Part shown: positions 8,239 through 15,484 of the stretch, one piece after another
Numbering within the stretch: position 1 is the first letter of the stretch
Layout: each line of letters begins with the position of its first letter
Assembly (NCBI GenBank): GCA_023484645.1
Contig: JAMCZZ010000012.1
Coordinates: forward strand, 1-28,883
Direction of reading: 5' to 3'
DNA from: Patescibacteria group bacterium
GTDB lineage: Bacteria; Patescibacteria; UBA1384; XYA2-FULL-43-10; 1-14-0-10-43-13
DNA: 28,883 bases
The notes under the pieces: model-generated
What the model was told of the DNA's origin: nothing
Database searches by the model: none
Seen by the model: only the letters and a program-made list of their open reading frames with translations
Program-made: the position numbers and the translations under genes

Positions 8239-8405
8239 TTCGAGCGATGTGGTTCTGAAGTCGAGAACTAATTAACCAAAAACTTCTCGATTCCAAGCTC
8301 ACCACTCGAAGAATATCGGGAACGTGTGTTGTTTTATTAATTTTATTAGCGAGGACTGTTCGAGCAAAGCGAGTTCCGCAGCAATAAATTTAATAAAACA
8401 ACACA
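8239..8405. repeat. Two large stem-loops between mreB and mreC
   Basis: Stem 1 pairs 8325-8340 with 8390-8405 perfectly over 16 bases (TGTGTTGTTTTATTAA on the plus strand). It extends further inward with one mismatch, to a loop of about 35 bases containing TTCGAGCAAAGCGAG. Stem 2 pairs TTCGAG/CTCGAA (8239-8244 and 8305-8310), TGG/CCA, and an inner TCGAGAA/TTCTCGA (8261-8267 and 8284-8290). Neither has a clean U run, so they are more likely RNA processing, stability or operon-balance elements than simple terminators. Confidence 0.65.
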
Positions 8406-8414
8406 AATCGCTTG

Positions 8415-9467
8415 TTATCTTCCAAATTCTTTCGGCAAAAGTACATTTGAAAGTAAATCCAAGTCTTCAAGGACAATCCCTGTTCCTCGAACAACGGCCG
8501 TTAAAGGATCGTCTGCAATGTGGACTTGCGTTTGTGTTTCCTCTGATATTTTTTTATCCAAACCTCGAAGCAACGCTCCTCCTCCAGCCAAAACTATTCC
8601 TTTGTCCATAATATCTGCCAAAAGCTCAGGCGGAGTCTCTTCCATTGTAACCCTTATGCTTTCCATTATGGCATTCACAGATTTTCTTATTGCTTCTCTA
8701 ATCTGCTCGTCATTTACGATTATTTCTTTCGGCAAACCAGTAACAAGATTCCTGCCCCGCATCGGAGCTTCCAATTTTTCTTTTAGTTCATATGCAGAAC
8801 CAATTTTAATTTTTATCTCTTCAGCAGTCCGTTCTCCAAGAACTAAATTAAACTTCTCTCTTGCGTATTGAATAATATCATCGTTCATCTCATCGCCGGC
8901 GATACGAAGAGACCTCGAAGCGACAACCCCGCCTAACGACATAACAGCTACTTCTGTAGTACCGCCGCCAATGTCGATAATCATACTGCCGGAGGCATCT
9001 TGAATTGGCAGTCTTGCTCCAATCGCTGCAGCAATCGGCTCTTCTATTAAATACACTTCTCTCGCTCCGGCATTAATTGCTCCTTCCTCCACCGCCCTTC
9101 TTTCCACTTCAGTAACACTATGAGGAATACCAATCACTACTCGGGGACGCGGCAAAAGTGTAAATTTTTCCTTATGCACTCGATCAAAGAAGTAGCGGAG
9201 CATTTGCTCTGTTATTTCAAAATCAGATATTACTCCATCAACCAAAGGCCTTACTGCTACGATATGAGCCGGAGTTCGCCCGACCATTCTTTTTGCCTCT
9301 TGGCCGATTGCCAAAATTTCCTTAGTTTTTTTATTAATTGCCACCACAGAAGGCTCTTCTATCGCAATTCCCCTTCCCCGAACATAAACCAAAGTATTGG
9401 CAGTCCCTAGATCAATGCCAATATCATGAGAAAACTTACTGAATATAAAGTTGAATGGATTCCGCAT
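8415..9467 (-). CDS. mreB: Rod shape-determining protein MreB (bacterial actin)
   Basis: 350 residues, standard for MreB. The actin-fold ATPase motifs are in order: phosphate 1 (IGIDLGTANTLVYV, about 17-30), phosphate 2 (IIDIGGGTTEVAV), the connecting GERTAEEIKIKIG, and the adenosine motif (VLAGGGALLRGLD). The N terminus (RNPFNFIFSKF) is amphipathic and basic, consistent with direct membrane binding. It forms membrane filaments that guide the elongasome. An in-frame stop just upstream fixes this ATG, yet the nearest good Shine-Dalgarno (AAGGAGA) is about 16 bases away. First gene of the mre operon, with a promoter at 9546-9574. Confidence 0.98.
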   Translation of the reverse strand: MRNPFNFIFSKFSHDIGIDLGTANTLVYVRGRGIAIEEPSVVAINKKTKEILAIGQEAKRMVGRTPAHIVAVRPLVDGVISDFEITEQMLRYFFDRVHKEKFTLLPRPRVVIGIPHSVTEVERRAVEEGAINAGAREVYLIEEPIAAAIGARLPIQDASGSMIIDIGGGTTEVAVMSLGGVVASRSLRIAGDEMNDDIIQYAREKFNLVLGERTAEEIKIKIGSAYELKEKLEAPMRGRNLVTGLPKEIIVNDEQIREAIRKSVNAIMESIRVTMEETPPELLADIMDKGIVLAGGGALLRGLDKKISEETQTQVHIADDPLTAVVRGTGIVLEDLDLLSNVLLPKEFGR

Positions 9468-9545
9468 TCTTTAGTATGTTTCTCTCCTTTTTAAGAAGAG
9501 GTTAGGTGAGGTTAATATTTAAGAGCCCTTATTTCGACTGTTTTT

Positions 9546-9574
9546 AGCATAGATAAAAATAACCCCACGGTCAA
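9546..9574 (-). promoter_or_regulatory. mre operon promoter
   Basis: On the minus strand TTGACC (9574-9569), a 17-base spacer and TATGCT (9551-9546). These match five of six and four of six consensus bases at ideal spacing, about 80 bases before the mreB start. Confidence 0.65.
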
Positions 9575-9672
9575 GGCAGCAGTACATAGACACAATAGTC
9601 ATTTGCGCGAGCTACGTTTTTTTGATAAGACATATTTAGGTTCGAAGACTACCAAACCGAGGAGGGAATAAT

Positions 9673-10077
9673 ATGGAGTTCGATGATCCAACACCAGGTC
9701 AGATTGTCACAGACATTCTGATCGGAGCGCTGATTGCACTATTCGTGATCGCTGGACTGTCCTGTGTTGGAGTAAGATCGTTCAGCTTTAACGGATTAGC
9801 ATGGTGGTACTTTGTCATAGCCTTTGTAGTCTGGCTCATTGTAATGTGGCTGGGCACCAGCACCAATTCTCCGTTGAAAGATTGGCTTAACGACCTTTGG
9901 CCGTTCAGTCGGCGAGGTCCGGCAAGGCCATGGCTCAGTCTAATCATCCTTTTCACGTTCTCCGCCCTATTGGTCATTTCGTGGTGGACCAGTCGTGAAC
10001 AGATGTTCTGGTACTCAGCCATCCTGTTCACAATCTTTATCCCTGTGATCAACTTGGTCAACCTGCGCTGGGATTAA
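9673..10077 (+). CDS. Unrecognised tryptophan-rich small membrane protein
   Basis: 134 residues with four predicted membrane segments: IVTDILIGALIALFVIAGLS, WWYFVIAFVVWLIVMWLG, PWLSLIILFTFSALLVISWW and FWYSAILFTIFIPVINLV. Short loops separate them, and one loop is acidic/basic (WLNDLWPFSRRGPARP). It is unusually rich in Trp. No family is recognised. The start is well set: GGAGG at 9661-9665 is seven bases before the ATG. It stands alone on the plus strand, divergent from mreB and convergent with mltG, and is followed by a 32-base palindrome and a terminator. I found no convincing promoter; TTGATA at 9622 is a possible -35 without a good -10. Confidence 0.75.
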   Translation: MEFDDPTPGQIVTDILIGALIALFVIAGLSCVGVRSFSFNGLAWWYFVIAFVVWLIVMWLGTSTNSPLKDWLNDLWPFSRRGPARPWLSLIILFTFSALLVISWWTSREQMFWYSAILFTIFIPVINLVNLRWD

Positions 10078-10093
10078 GATACTTCTATTCACT

Positions 10094-10125
10094 GTCCTGA
10101 CAGCATACATGTATGCTGTCAGGAC
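10094..10125. repeat. Perfect 32-base palindrome
   Basis: 16 bases (GTCCTGACAGCATACA) followed exactly by their reverse complement. It lies 16 bases after the stop of the 9673 gene. As RNA it would form a very stable hairpin, but no U run follows on either strand, and a proper bidirectional terminator stands 16 bases further on. It may be an RNA stability element, a protein-binding site or part of a two-hairpin terminator. Confidence 0.85.
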
Positions 10126-10140
10126 GCCTCACAAAAACCA

Positions 10141-10166
10141 AGCAGAATATTGATTCTGCTTTTTAT
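10141..10166. terminator. Bidirectional terminator between the 9673 gene and mltG
   Basis: AGCAGAAT (10141-10148), loop ATTG, ATTCTGCT (10153-10160), then TTTT on the plus strand. On the minus strand the hairpin is followed by TGGTTTTTGT. It can end both converging transcripts. Confidence 0.78.
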
Positions 10167-10186
10167 AGATCAAAATTGACTCTTCG

Positions 10187-11173
10187 TTACTTCTTCACTC
10201 CAAGAATATCTCTGCGGTTTTTGTTGTGACCTTCTAGAGTTTCGCTTGGGTAGATTTTTCCGCCATTCTGTAGAAAATATAGGTACTTATGTTTCGAATA
10301 ATTTATAGCGCCTTCAATACTCTTGATGCCAGGGTTGCATATTGGCGATGGCGGGAGACCGGATATTAAATAAGTATTGTAAGGTGAATCCACCGTTTGA
10401 TAGTCGGCTGACGTTATCGGTTTCCAGAATTTAAATTGTTTTTTACCCTCGCTATCCAAATTTTTAATCTCTAAATTATCTCTCCCATATTGAACGGTAG
10501 GATCTGCTTCCAATTTCATTTTTATCGCTATCCGGTTCTTGTAGATGCCGGCAATTAACGGCCGTTCTTCATCTTTAGAAGCTTCTCTTTCCACAATGGA
10601 AGCAACGATTAAATCTTCGTCTGATATTTGCAAATCTTTTGTTCGCTCTTCGTAGTTAGCTGTCATTGCTTTTATGATATCGATATCCGACATTCCGGTA
10701 GGGAAAAAATATGTATCGGGAAATAATTTGCCCTCATGTTTTTTAGCCGCCTCAACGAAGCTAGAATAATTCGTTATTTTTTTGTCATCGAAAACTTGAG
10801 CTATTTGTTCTGCTCGATATCCTTCCGGAATTGTAATTTTTACAATGTTAGTGTCGCCGGAAGAAACTTTGTTGAAAATATCAAGCATTGTCATATTCGG
10901 CGACAAGTTGTAATAGCCGGTTACTAAAGGCTTTGACTTAAATTTGGCATTGAGAAAGAAAACCCAATCCGAAGCAATTAAATTCTTGCTCTTTAGCCTC
11001 TGGGCTATTAGAAAGGTGCTTTCCCCTTTCTTAACTTCGAAAATTTGGTATTGATCGCTTCCCTTCACAGCAGGCGTATAAATAATCCATCTTAGATAAA
11101 AAAGAAAGCCTGCGATTGAAAAAATCAGCAATACTAAAAACAAAGTGATTATTGTCTTTATTGTCCTTCTCAT
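10187..11173 (-). CDS. mltG: Endolytic peptidoglycan transglycosylase MltG (YceG-like)
   Basis: 328 residues from the ATG at 11173. The in-frame GTG three bases upstream is too close to the AAGGA ribosome site. One N-terminal membrane segment (about 8-30) is followed by a LysM-like region (VKKGESTFLIAQRLKSKNLI) and the YceG catalytic domain. The catalytic-glutamate motif SIVEREA (about 192-198) and the family signature LEADPTVQYG (about 221-230) are intact. It cuts nascent glycan strands in the membrane and is thought to set chain length. The ruvX stop and this start share a base (TGATG), so translation is coupled. Confidence 0.95.
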   Translation of the reverse strand: MRRTIKTIITLFLVLLIFSIAGFLFYLRWIIYTPAVKGSDQYQIFEVKKGESTFLIAQRLKSKNLIASDWVFFLNAKFKSKPLVTGYYNLSPNMTMLDIFNKVSSGDTNIVKITIPEGYRAEQIAQVFDDKKITNYSSFVEAAKKHEGKLFPDTYFFPTGMSDIDIIKAMTANYEERTKDLQISDEDLIVASIVEREASKDEERPLIAGIYKNRIAIKMKLEADPTVQYGRDNLEIKNLDSEGKKQFKFWKPITSADYQTVDSPYNTYLISGLPPSPICNPGIKSIEGAINYSKHKYLYFLQNGGKIYPSETLEGHNKNRRDILGVKK

Positions 11174-11595
11174 CACTTTTCCTTATTAGAAACGCTTAAA
11201 TGATTGATGTATTGCTCAAGAATGAGTATCGCTGCAATCTCGTCAGTCTTTCCGGATTTCCTGCTATAGCTTTTACCGCTCTCTTTCAATATTTCTTCTG
11301 CTTCAACCGACGTGAATTGTTCTTCCTCAAAATGAACTGGCAAATTGGTATTTTTCTCTAAAATATCAGAAAATTCTTTTATTTCTTCCGCCAATTCACC
11401 AGGACTCCCGCTTGGCTTTTTTGGCAGCCCAATTACTATCTCTTCTACGTCGTTATCAACACAAATTTTTTTAATGTCTGAAGAAATCTCATTAATACCC
11501 TTTGTCCCATCAATTACTCCTGCCCCCTTTGGAATCATCTGCCCCAATGCTAATCCTATCCTTTTGCTTCCAAAATCAATTCCTAAATACATCAT
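11173..11595 (-). CDS. ruvX: Putative pre-16S rRNA nuclease / Holliday-junction-resolvase-like RuvX (YqgF)
   Basis: 140 residues with the RNase H-like fold of the YqgF family. It has a first strand with the catalytic Asp (YLGIDFGSKRIGLALG), a central VIGLPKKPSGSPG, the glutamate-bearing VHFEEEQFTSVEAEEIL, and a final acidic motif KSGKTDEIAAILILEQY. The family processes the 5' end of 16S rRNA and was first predicted to be a Holliday junction resolvase. It lies 26 bases after the baseplate-J-like gene and overlaps mltG. No Shine-Dalgarno is visible. A TATATT lies six bases before the ATG, so an extra leaderless start is possible but unsupported by a -35. Confidence 0.93.
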   Translation of the reverse strand: MMYLGIDFGSKRIGLALGQMIPKGAGVIDGTKGINEISSDIKKICVDNDVEEIVIGLPKKPSGSPGELAEEIKEFSDILEKNTNLPVHFEEEQFTSVEAEEILKESGKSYSRKSGKTDEIAAILILEQYINHLSVSNKEK

Positions 11596-11621
11596 ATGAA
11601 TAATATAGAATTAATAGACAA

Positions 11622-13379
11622 TTATTGCTCGTAACCGAAAATCAATTTTATGTTTTTAGCGAAAAATGGAACTTGCTGAAATAAGCCGAAGCGTAAGTCT
11701 ATACTTACCTTTTCTACATTCTCATTGCTCATTATTATCTGTTTAGCCGAAGCAATGCTTTTACCCTTTATCTGATTCTTTATAGTGTCTTCAACCAGTC
11801 TCTGGCCAGCTTTTCCGACTATTTTTGCCGTAATTTTCACTATTCCGCTATCTATATTACTATCGACTAAAGTGTAAGTAATCTCTGCTTTCTCTGGTTC
11901 TATGATCATTTTATTCTTGCCGAGTCCTTTTTCCGATGATTTAACCAAGACATCATTTAAATCACTCTTCACAAAGCCGATGGCATAAGATTTTAATTTT
12001 ATAGTATAGCTAAATTTATCAGCTTCATCATTGGCATTTTTAGAAGAACTTGAAGATATAGTTTCAGTCTTAACGCTATCATCAAAAATGGAGAGTTTTT
12101 CTTTTTTCGCTTCGTCTGTCAGGTCATTTTTAGCAGAACTCGATGACTCCTCCTTAACGCTAGCTTCTGCTTTCGTAATGTCACTGTCAGCTACTATTTT
12201 AATCACTTTTGAAACACCGCCCGTCGTCTCACCAACAGCTGTTAATAAAGGTTTTCCTGTTACTGAGTAAATTGTGGTTGCTGGCAGATTACCCTTATCC
12301 CCAGAGTCTTTAGCTGTAACTTTTCCGCTGACCTTGCCGGCATTAATTTGCACTTGGCCGCCCGGCTTAACGCTGGCAGTAGCCCCAGGGACTGAAATGG
12401 CTTGATCTAGGACGAATTCCACCCCGCCAGAACTCTTTACTACAGTTCCAGCGGAAACTTGTGAATCAGCACCGTCATTATTACTAAAACTTAAAGTCCC
12501 GGCCGCTTTAGTTCCGACATCTTTTGTTCCAGTGGCATCGAATTCTTTCGAAACTTCTTTTTCCGATTGAATTAATCTCCCTTGCACTACTAGCTTATTA
12601 ACATCATTAGCCTTTGCGTTCCTGTCGATTGTGATTTCTTTAGATGTATTAAAGCTTTCTGTCTTAACTTGAATTTTAGCCGTCGCATGGGGCAAGAACA
12701 AATAGGCCCCAGCTGCTAAAATCAGAGCAAAAATTGCACCAAAAATTAAGACTATTTTTCGTGAACCCTTTATATTAGTCCTATGCTCTTCTTTTGGTTT
12801 CGGTCGCTCATGTTCATTCGGATGATCATTTTTTTTATTCTCGGGTGATTGATAGTCGTCATCTTCGGTATTTTTTATAGTCCGCTTTTTTATTTCGACC
12901 TGTTCACCGTCGTCTTCATTCTCTTCACCTTTATCATCTTCTTCTACTTCGTTGTCTCCAGCAATCGCCTGCAGTTCTTGTTTTATTGCCTCGTCATCTT
13001 CAGTTTCTTCTTTATCTTTATTCCGATAATAATTATTTACCCGAAATGGTGAATTATCGTCATCCGCCGAATTATCTTCTTTCGAAATAGCTTCCGGTTC
13101 CACAACAGGCTTAGCTTTCTGCGCTTCTGAAACTTTAGAATAAACAGTCAAACCGATCTGAGAAGCTAAATTTCTTGAGATTCTATCTGTTGCTACCAGC
13201 GAAATTTCTTTCTCCATTTCCAGAGCGCTCTTTTTTAAAAGTTTCAGATTGACTATACTTTGAGCAATCGTTGCACCGCGGGGAATAACAAAAGCAACAG
13301 CTGATCCTGGAATTGCCCTTAGGCGATCGATCACTGATGTAATTTCCTCTGATGGCTCTAGGTAAATAATTTCATTCAT
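11622..13379 (-). CDS. Large single-pass membrane protein with baseplate-J-like ectodomain
   Basis: 585 residues in four parts. An N-terminal alpha/beta domain (1-85) starts MNEIIYLEPSEEITSVIDRL and includes FVIPRGATIAQSIVNLKLL. A very acidic, disordered linker (about 95-200) is rich in D, E, K and N. One membrane segment (208-229) follows. A Ser/Thr/Lys-rich ectodomain contains repeats such as GTKAAGTLSFSNND and VSAGTVVKSSGGVEF, which match the beta-rich baseplate J-like domain often annotated in Patescibacteria. The function is unknown; a cell-surface role is an inference. It heads the unit with ruvX and mltG. The promoter geometry predicts a leaderless mRNA. I recognise the general family but no gene name. 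Confidence 0.75.
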   Translation of the reverse strand: MNEIIYLEPSEEITSVIDRLRAIPGSAVAFVIPRGATIAQSIVNLKLLKKSALEMEKEISLVATDRISRNLASQIGLTVYSKVSEAQKAKPVVEPEAISKEDNSADDDNSPFRVNNYYRNKDKEETEDDEAIKQELQAIAGDNEVEEDDKGEENEDDGEQVEIKKRTIKNTEDDDYQSPENKKNDHPNEHERPKPKEEHRTNIKGSRKIVLIFGAIFALILAAGAYLFLPHATAKIQVKTESFNTSKEITIDRNAKANDVNKLVVQGRLIQSEKEVSKEFDATGTKDVGTKAAGTLSFSNNDGADSQVSAGTVVKSSGGVEFVLDQAISVPGATASVKPGGQVQINAGKVSGKVTAKDSGDKGNLPATTIYSVTGKPLLTAVGETTGGVSKVIKIVADSDITKAEASVKEESSSSAKNDLTDEAKKEKLSIFDDSVKTETISSSSSKNANDEADKFSYTIKLKSYAIGFVKSDLNDVLVKSSEKGLGKNKMIIEPEKAEITYTLVDSNIDSGIVKITAKIVGKAGQRLVEDTIKNQIKGKSIASAKQIIMSNENVEKVSIDLRFGLFQQVPFFAKNIKLIFGYEQ

Positions 13380-13385
13380 AGCTAC

Positions 13386-13394
13386 ATTATACCA
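13386..13394 (-). promoter_or_regulatory. Extended -10 promoter, predicted leaderless
   Basis: On the minus strand TGGTATAAT is a perfect extended -10 (13394-13386). Only six bases (GTAGCT) separate it from the ATG at 13379, so transcription should start at or next to the start codon. There is no Shine-Dalgarno. No good -35 is present, as expected for an extended -10. Confidence 0.65.
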
Positions 13395-13536
13395 AAAATT
13401 ATTCTAATTGCTCTAATTATTTTAATTATTCTAATCAAGTGCCAAGCACTAACGACCCAATTGGGATTTTATTATTTAGAATTTGATTAGAAATTAGGTT
13501 AATTAGATTAATTAGAAATTGTCATAAAATTCTGAT
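13395..13536. repeat. AT-rich intergenic repeat, copy 2
   Basis: Variants of TTCTAATTGCTC and AATTAGATTAATT flank a less AT-rich centre (GTGCCAAGCACTAACGACCC). Layout and centre resemble the block at 105-217: both centres contain CCAAGCA followed by AAC and AC, and both have inverted AT-rich sides. The block lies between the FtsA-like gene and the baseplate-J-like gene. Confidence 0.55.
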
Positions 13537-13537
13537 T

Positions 13538-14788
13538 TTATGACCTTATTCCGTCCACAATCTTATCCAATATGCCGTCAATTACTCCGGGGTCTCCCAC
13601 TAAATCAATCGCCAAGTTAGCAAGCCCCATTGGAGTTATATCTTGTGATCCATTTAATTTGCCGGTTTCATCTTTAACATGGGTTATATTTCCCGGTTTA
13701 ACAAAATCAACCTTCGGCTGCTTCGCAAAAGGAAGCTGTTTGATCCAGGATTTAGTTTCCAAATATTCTTTAATGTCAGGAAGAAGCGAGCCACCCCCAC
13801 AAAGTAATATTTTTGAAGGCAAAAGATCGACATTTGAAAATTCTTCAAGCGCTATTTGTACTCCCGCCAACCAAACTTCACAATCGTTTTTTAAAGCTTG
13901 AGAGATTTTTTCATGAGTTTTTGTTTTCTCTCCTAACTTTCCAGTTGAATAATCAAGTTTCAGTTTCTCTGCTTCATTAAAAGGCAAATCAAACATGTCT
14001 GCGATCGATTTCGTGAAAACCCGGCCTCCAATTGCAAACATTCTCGTTCCTTCTACGCCTCCATTTCTGACAACAGCAATGTCAGTCGTTCCGCCGCCAA
14101 TGTCTACAAATATGGAAGAAAATTCTGCTGAATCTTCAAGGCCGACACATTGAGCAACGGCATATGGCTCAGCTGCAATGGATAAAAGATCTAAATCCAA
14201 TCCTTCTGCGATTGTTTGCAGAGCGCCCAGGTGAACAATCGGCGCAAAAGCGTTAAAAATTCCTACTTGAATGTCTCTCCCCTGAAAGCCAACTGGGTTT
14301 GTAACTTTATAACCATCGATTTTTACATCAACAACTGCAGAATTAACCAGCTTAACATCAATCTCAGAGTGGCCGGTCTCCCAGGCAAGTTCTGATCTTG
14401 TTTTTTCAAAAGACTTGGCCTGCACTTGCTCAATTATTTCTTTTAATTCTTTGACTGTTATCCTGGTTTTAGAATCATTGCGCTTATAATAAACTGTGGT
14501 GGTTGTGCCCTTCACCAACTCGCCGGCAATTCCAATCACACATTGTCGCGGAGAAACACCGGCTTCCTCAAATGCTTTATCTAAAGCAACTTCACAGTTT
14601 TTAATAACTCCGGAAATATCTGTAACGCGGCCGCCCTGCATATCGGAAAGACTCTGATGCTGCCGGCCGCTGCCGATAACAAATGCCTTATCTCCTTCAA
14701 TACGAAAAACTAGAACTTTTACGAATTCAGTTCCGATGTCTAGCGCAATCGCATGGTTTTGATTTGTTTTTTTAAATAACTTAAACAA
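13538..14788 (-). CDS. ftsA: FtsA-like actin-family cell division ATPase
   Basis: 416 residues. The actin-fold motifs are phosphate 1 (IALDIGTEFVKVLVF, 14-28), phosphate 2 (FVDIGGGTTDIAVV, 227-240) and adenosine (LLCGGGSLLPDI, 328-339). Between them a domain with ITVKELKEIIEQVQ and YKVTNPVGFQGRDIQV resembles the FtsA 1C/SHS2 domain (compare GIKNPVGLSG in E. coli FtsA). That favours FtsA over PilM, but a PilM-type pilus role cannot be excluded because neither ftsZ nor pil genes are nearby. No clear C-terminal membrane-binding helix is seen. The start is TTG at 14788, with AGGATGA about ten bases upstream. Single-gene unit with an extended -10 promoter. Confidence 0.75.
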   Translation of the reverse strand: MFKLFKKTNQNHAIALDIGTEFVKVLVFRIEGDKAFVIGSGRQHQSLSDMQGGRVTDISGVIKNCEVALDKAFEEAGVSPRQCVIGIAGELVKGTTTTVYYKRNDSKTRITVKELKEIIEQVQAKSFEKTRSELAWETGHSEIDVKLVNSAVVDVKIDGYKVTNPVGFQGRDIQVGIFNAFAPIVHLGALQTIAEGLDLDLLSIAAEPYAVAQCVGLEDSAEFSSIFVDIGGGTTDIAVVRNGGVEGTRMFAIGGRVFTKSIADMFDLPFNEAEKLKLDYSTGKLGEKTKTHEKISQALKNDCEVWLAGVQIALEEFSNVDLLPSKILLCGGGSLLPDIKEYLETKSWIKQLPFAKQPKVDFVKPGNITHVKDETGKLNGSQDITPMGLANLAIDLVGDPGVIDGILDKIVDGIRS

Positions 14789-14840
14789 GAATATATCATC
14801 CTAAAATGGATGCCCTCCGAATAAAGATCAACTTGTTTAT

Positions 14841-14849
14841 ATTATAGCA
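14841..14849 (-). promoter_or_regulatory. Extended -10 promoter of the FtsA-like gene
   Basis: On the minus strand TGCTATAAT (14849-14841), a perfect extended -10, about 50 bases before the TTG start. No good -35 is present at normal spacing. Confidence 0.6.
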
Positions 14850-14907
14850 AATAAAAAAAGCGGTTGTATATAATACACTGCTTGCATAAACACATCATTC
14901 TGCAGAA

Positions 14908-14923
14908 ATACACGATCGTGTAT
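14908..14923. promoter_or_regulatory. Perfect 16-base palindrome, possible operator or weak terminator
   Basis: ATACACGATCGTGTAT lies between the NUDIX stop (14943) and the promoter of the FtsA-like gene (14841-14849). It sits about 60 bases upstream of that promoter. It could be a dimeric-regulator site, or the end of the slt-alaS-NUDIX transcript. The lack of a long U run argues against an efficient terminator. Confidence 0.45.
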
Positions 14924-14942
14924 ATTTACGGAACGATTTCTC

Positions 14943-15479
14943 TTATCGGATCTTTTTTAATATTTCAGATACTCTATCTAACTCGTCAGGATAATCTCGA
15001 AAATCAGGATCGTTGTTTTTTATAGCGCCAAGATAATCATCCAGTTTAATCCATCTAATATCTGATATCTCTTCCTTCTGAATTACCAGCTTAGATGTGT
15101 TAATATCTTTTCTTAGAACATAAACATCTATAAAATGATTGCCAATGAAATTACGAGAATATCTTGCACTCCTTTTGTATGTAAAAGATAGTTCAATCTG
15201 ATCTAGTTTAAGATCAATACCTAGTTCTTCTTTCAATTCCCTTAAAGCACCTTGCATTGGTTCTTGCCCAGCAGAGACATGACCCTCACAAGACATCGCC
15301 CACATGTTCGGATATGAATCTTTATCTGACGCTCTTTTTTGAATCAGAACTTCACCTTTAGAATTCACTATCCAAATATGAGCAACCCTATGCCAAAGCC
15401 CTTTTCTATGAACTTCTTCTCGAGTCGCTTTCTTTCCAGTAAAATTACCGGATTCATCGAGAACATCAAAATATTCCAT
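14943..15479 (-). CDS. NUDIX hydrolase
   Basis: 178 residues. The start ATG lies eight bases after a GGAG inside the last codons of alaS, so translation is probably coupled. The N terminus (EYFDVLDESGNFTGKKATREEVHRKGLWHR) is that of the isopentenyl-diphosphate isomerase-like/YfcD subgroup. The NUDIX box runs GHVSAGQEPMQGALRELKEELG. The metal-binding REL-x-EE core is intact, but the first conserved Glu of the consensus is Gln. Such enzymes hydrolyse nucleoside diphosphates linked to other groups, or isomerise IPP. Substrate cannot be told. Given its place after alaS, a housecleaning role is possible but unproven. Confidence 0.88.
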   Translation of the reverse strand: MEYFDVLDESGNFTGKKATREEVHRKGLWHRVAHIWIVNSKGEVLIQKRASDKDSYPNMWAMSCEGHVSAGQEPMQGALRELKEELGIDLKLDQIELSFTYKRSARYSRNFIGNHFIDVYVLRKDINTSKLVIQKEEISDIRWIKLDDYLGAIKNNDPDFRDYPDELDRVSEILKKIR

Positions 15480-15484
15480 AGTAC

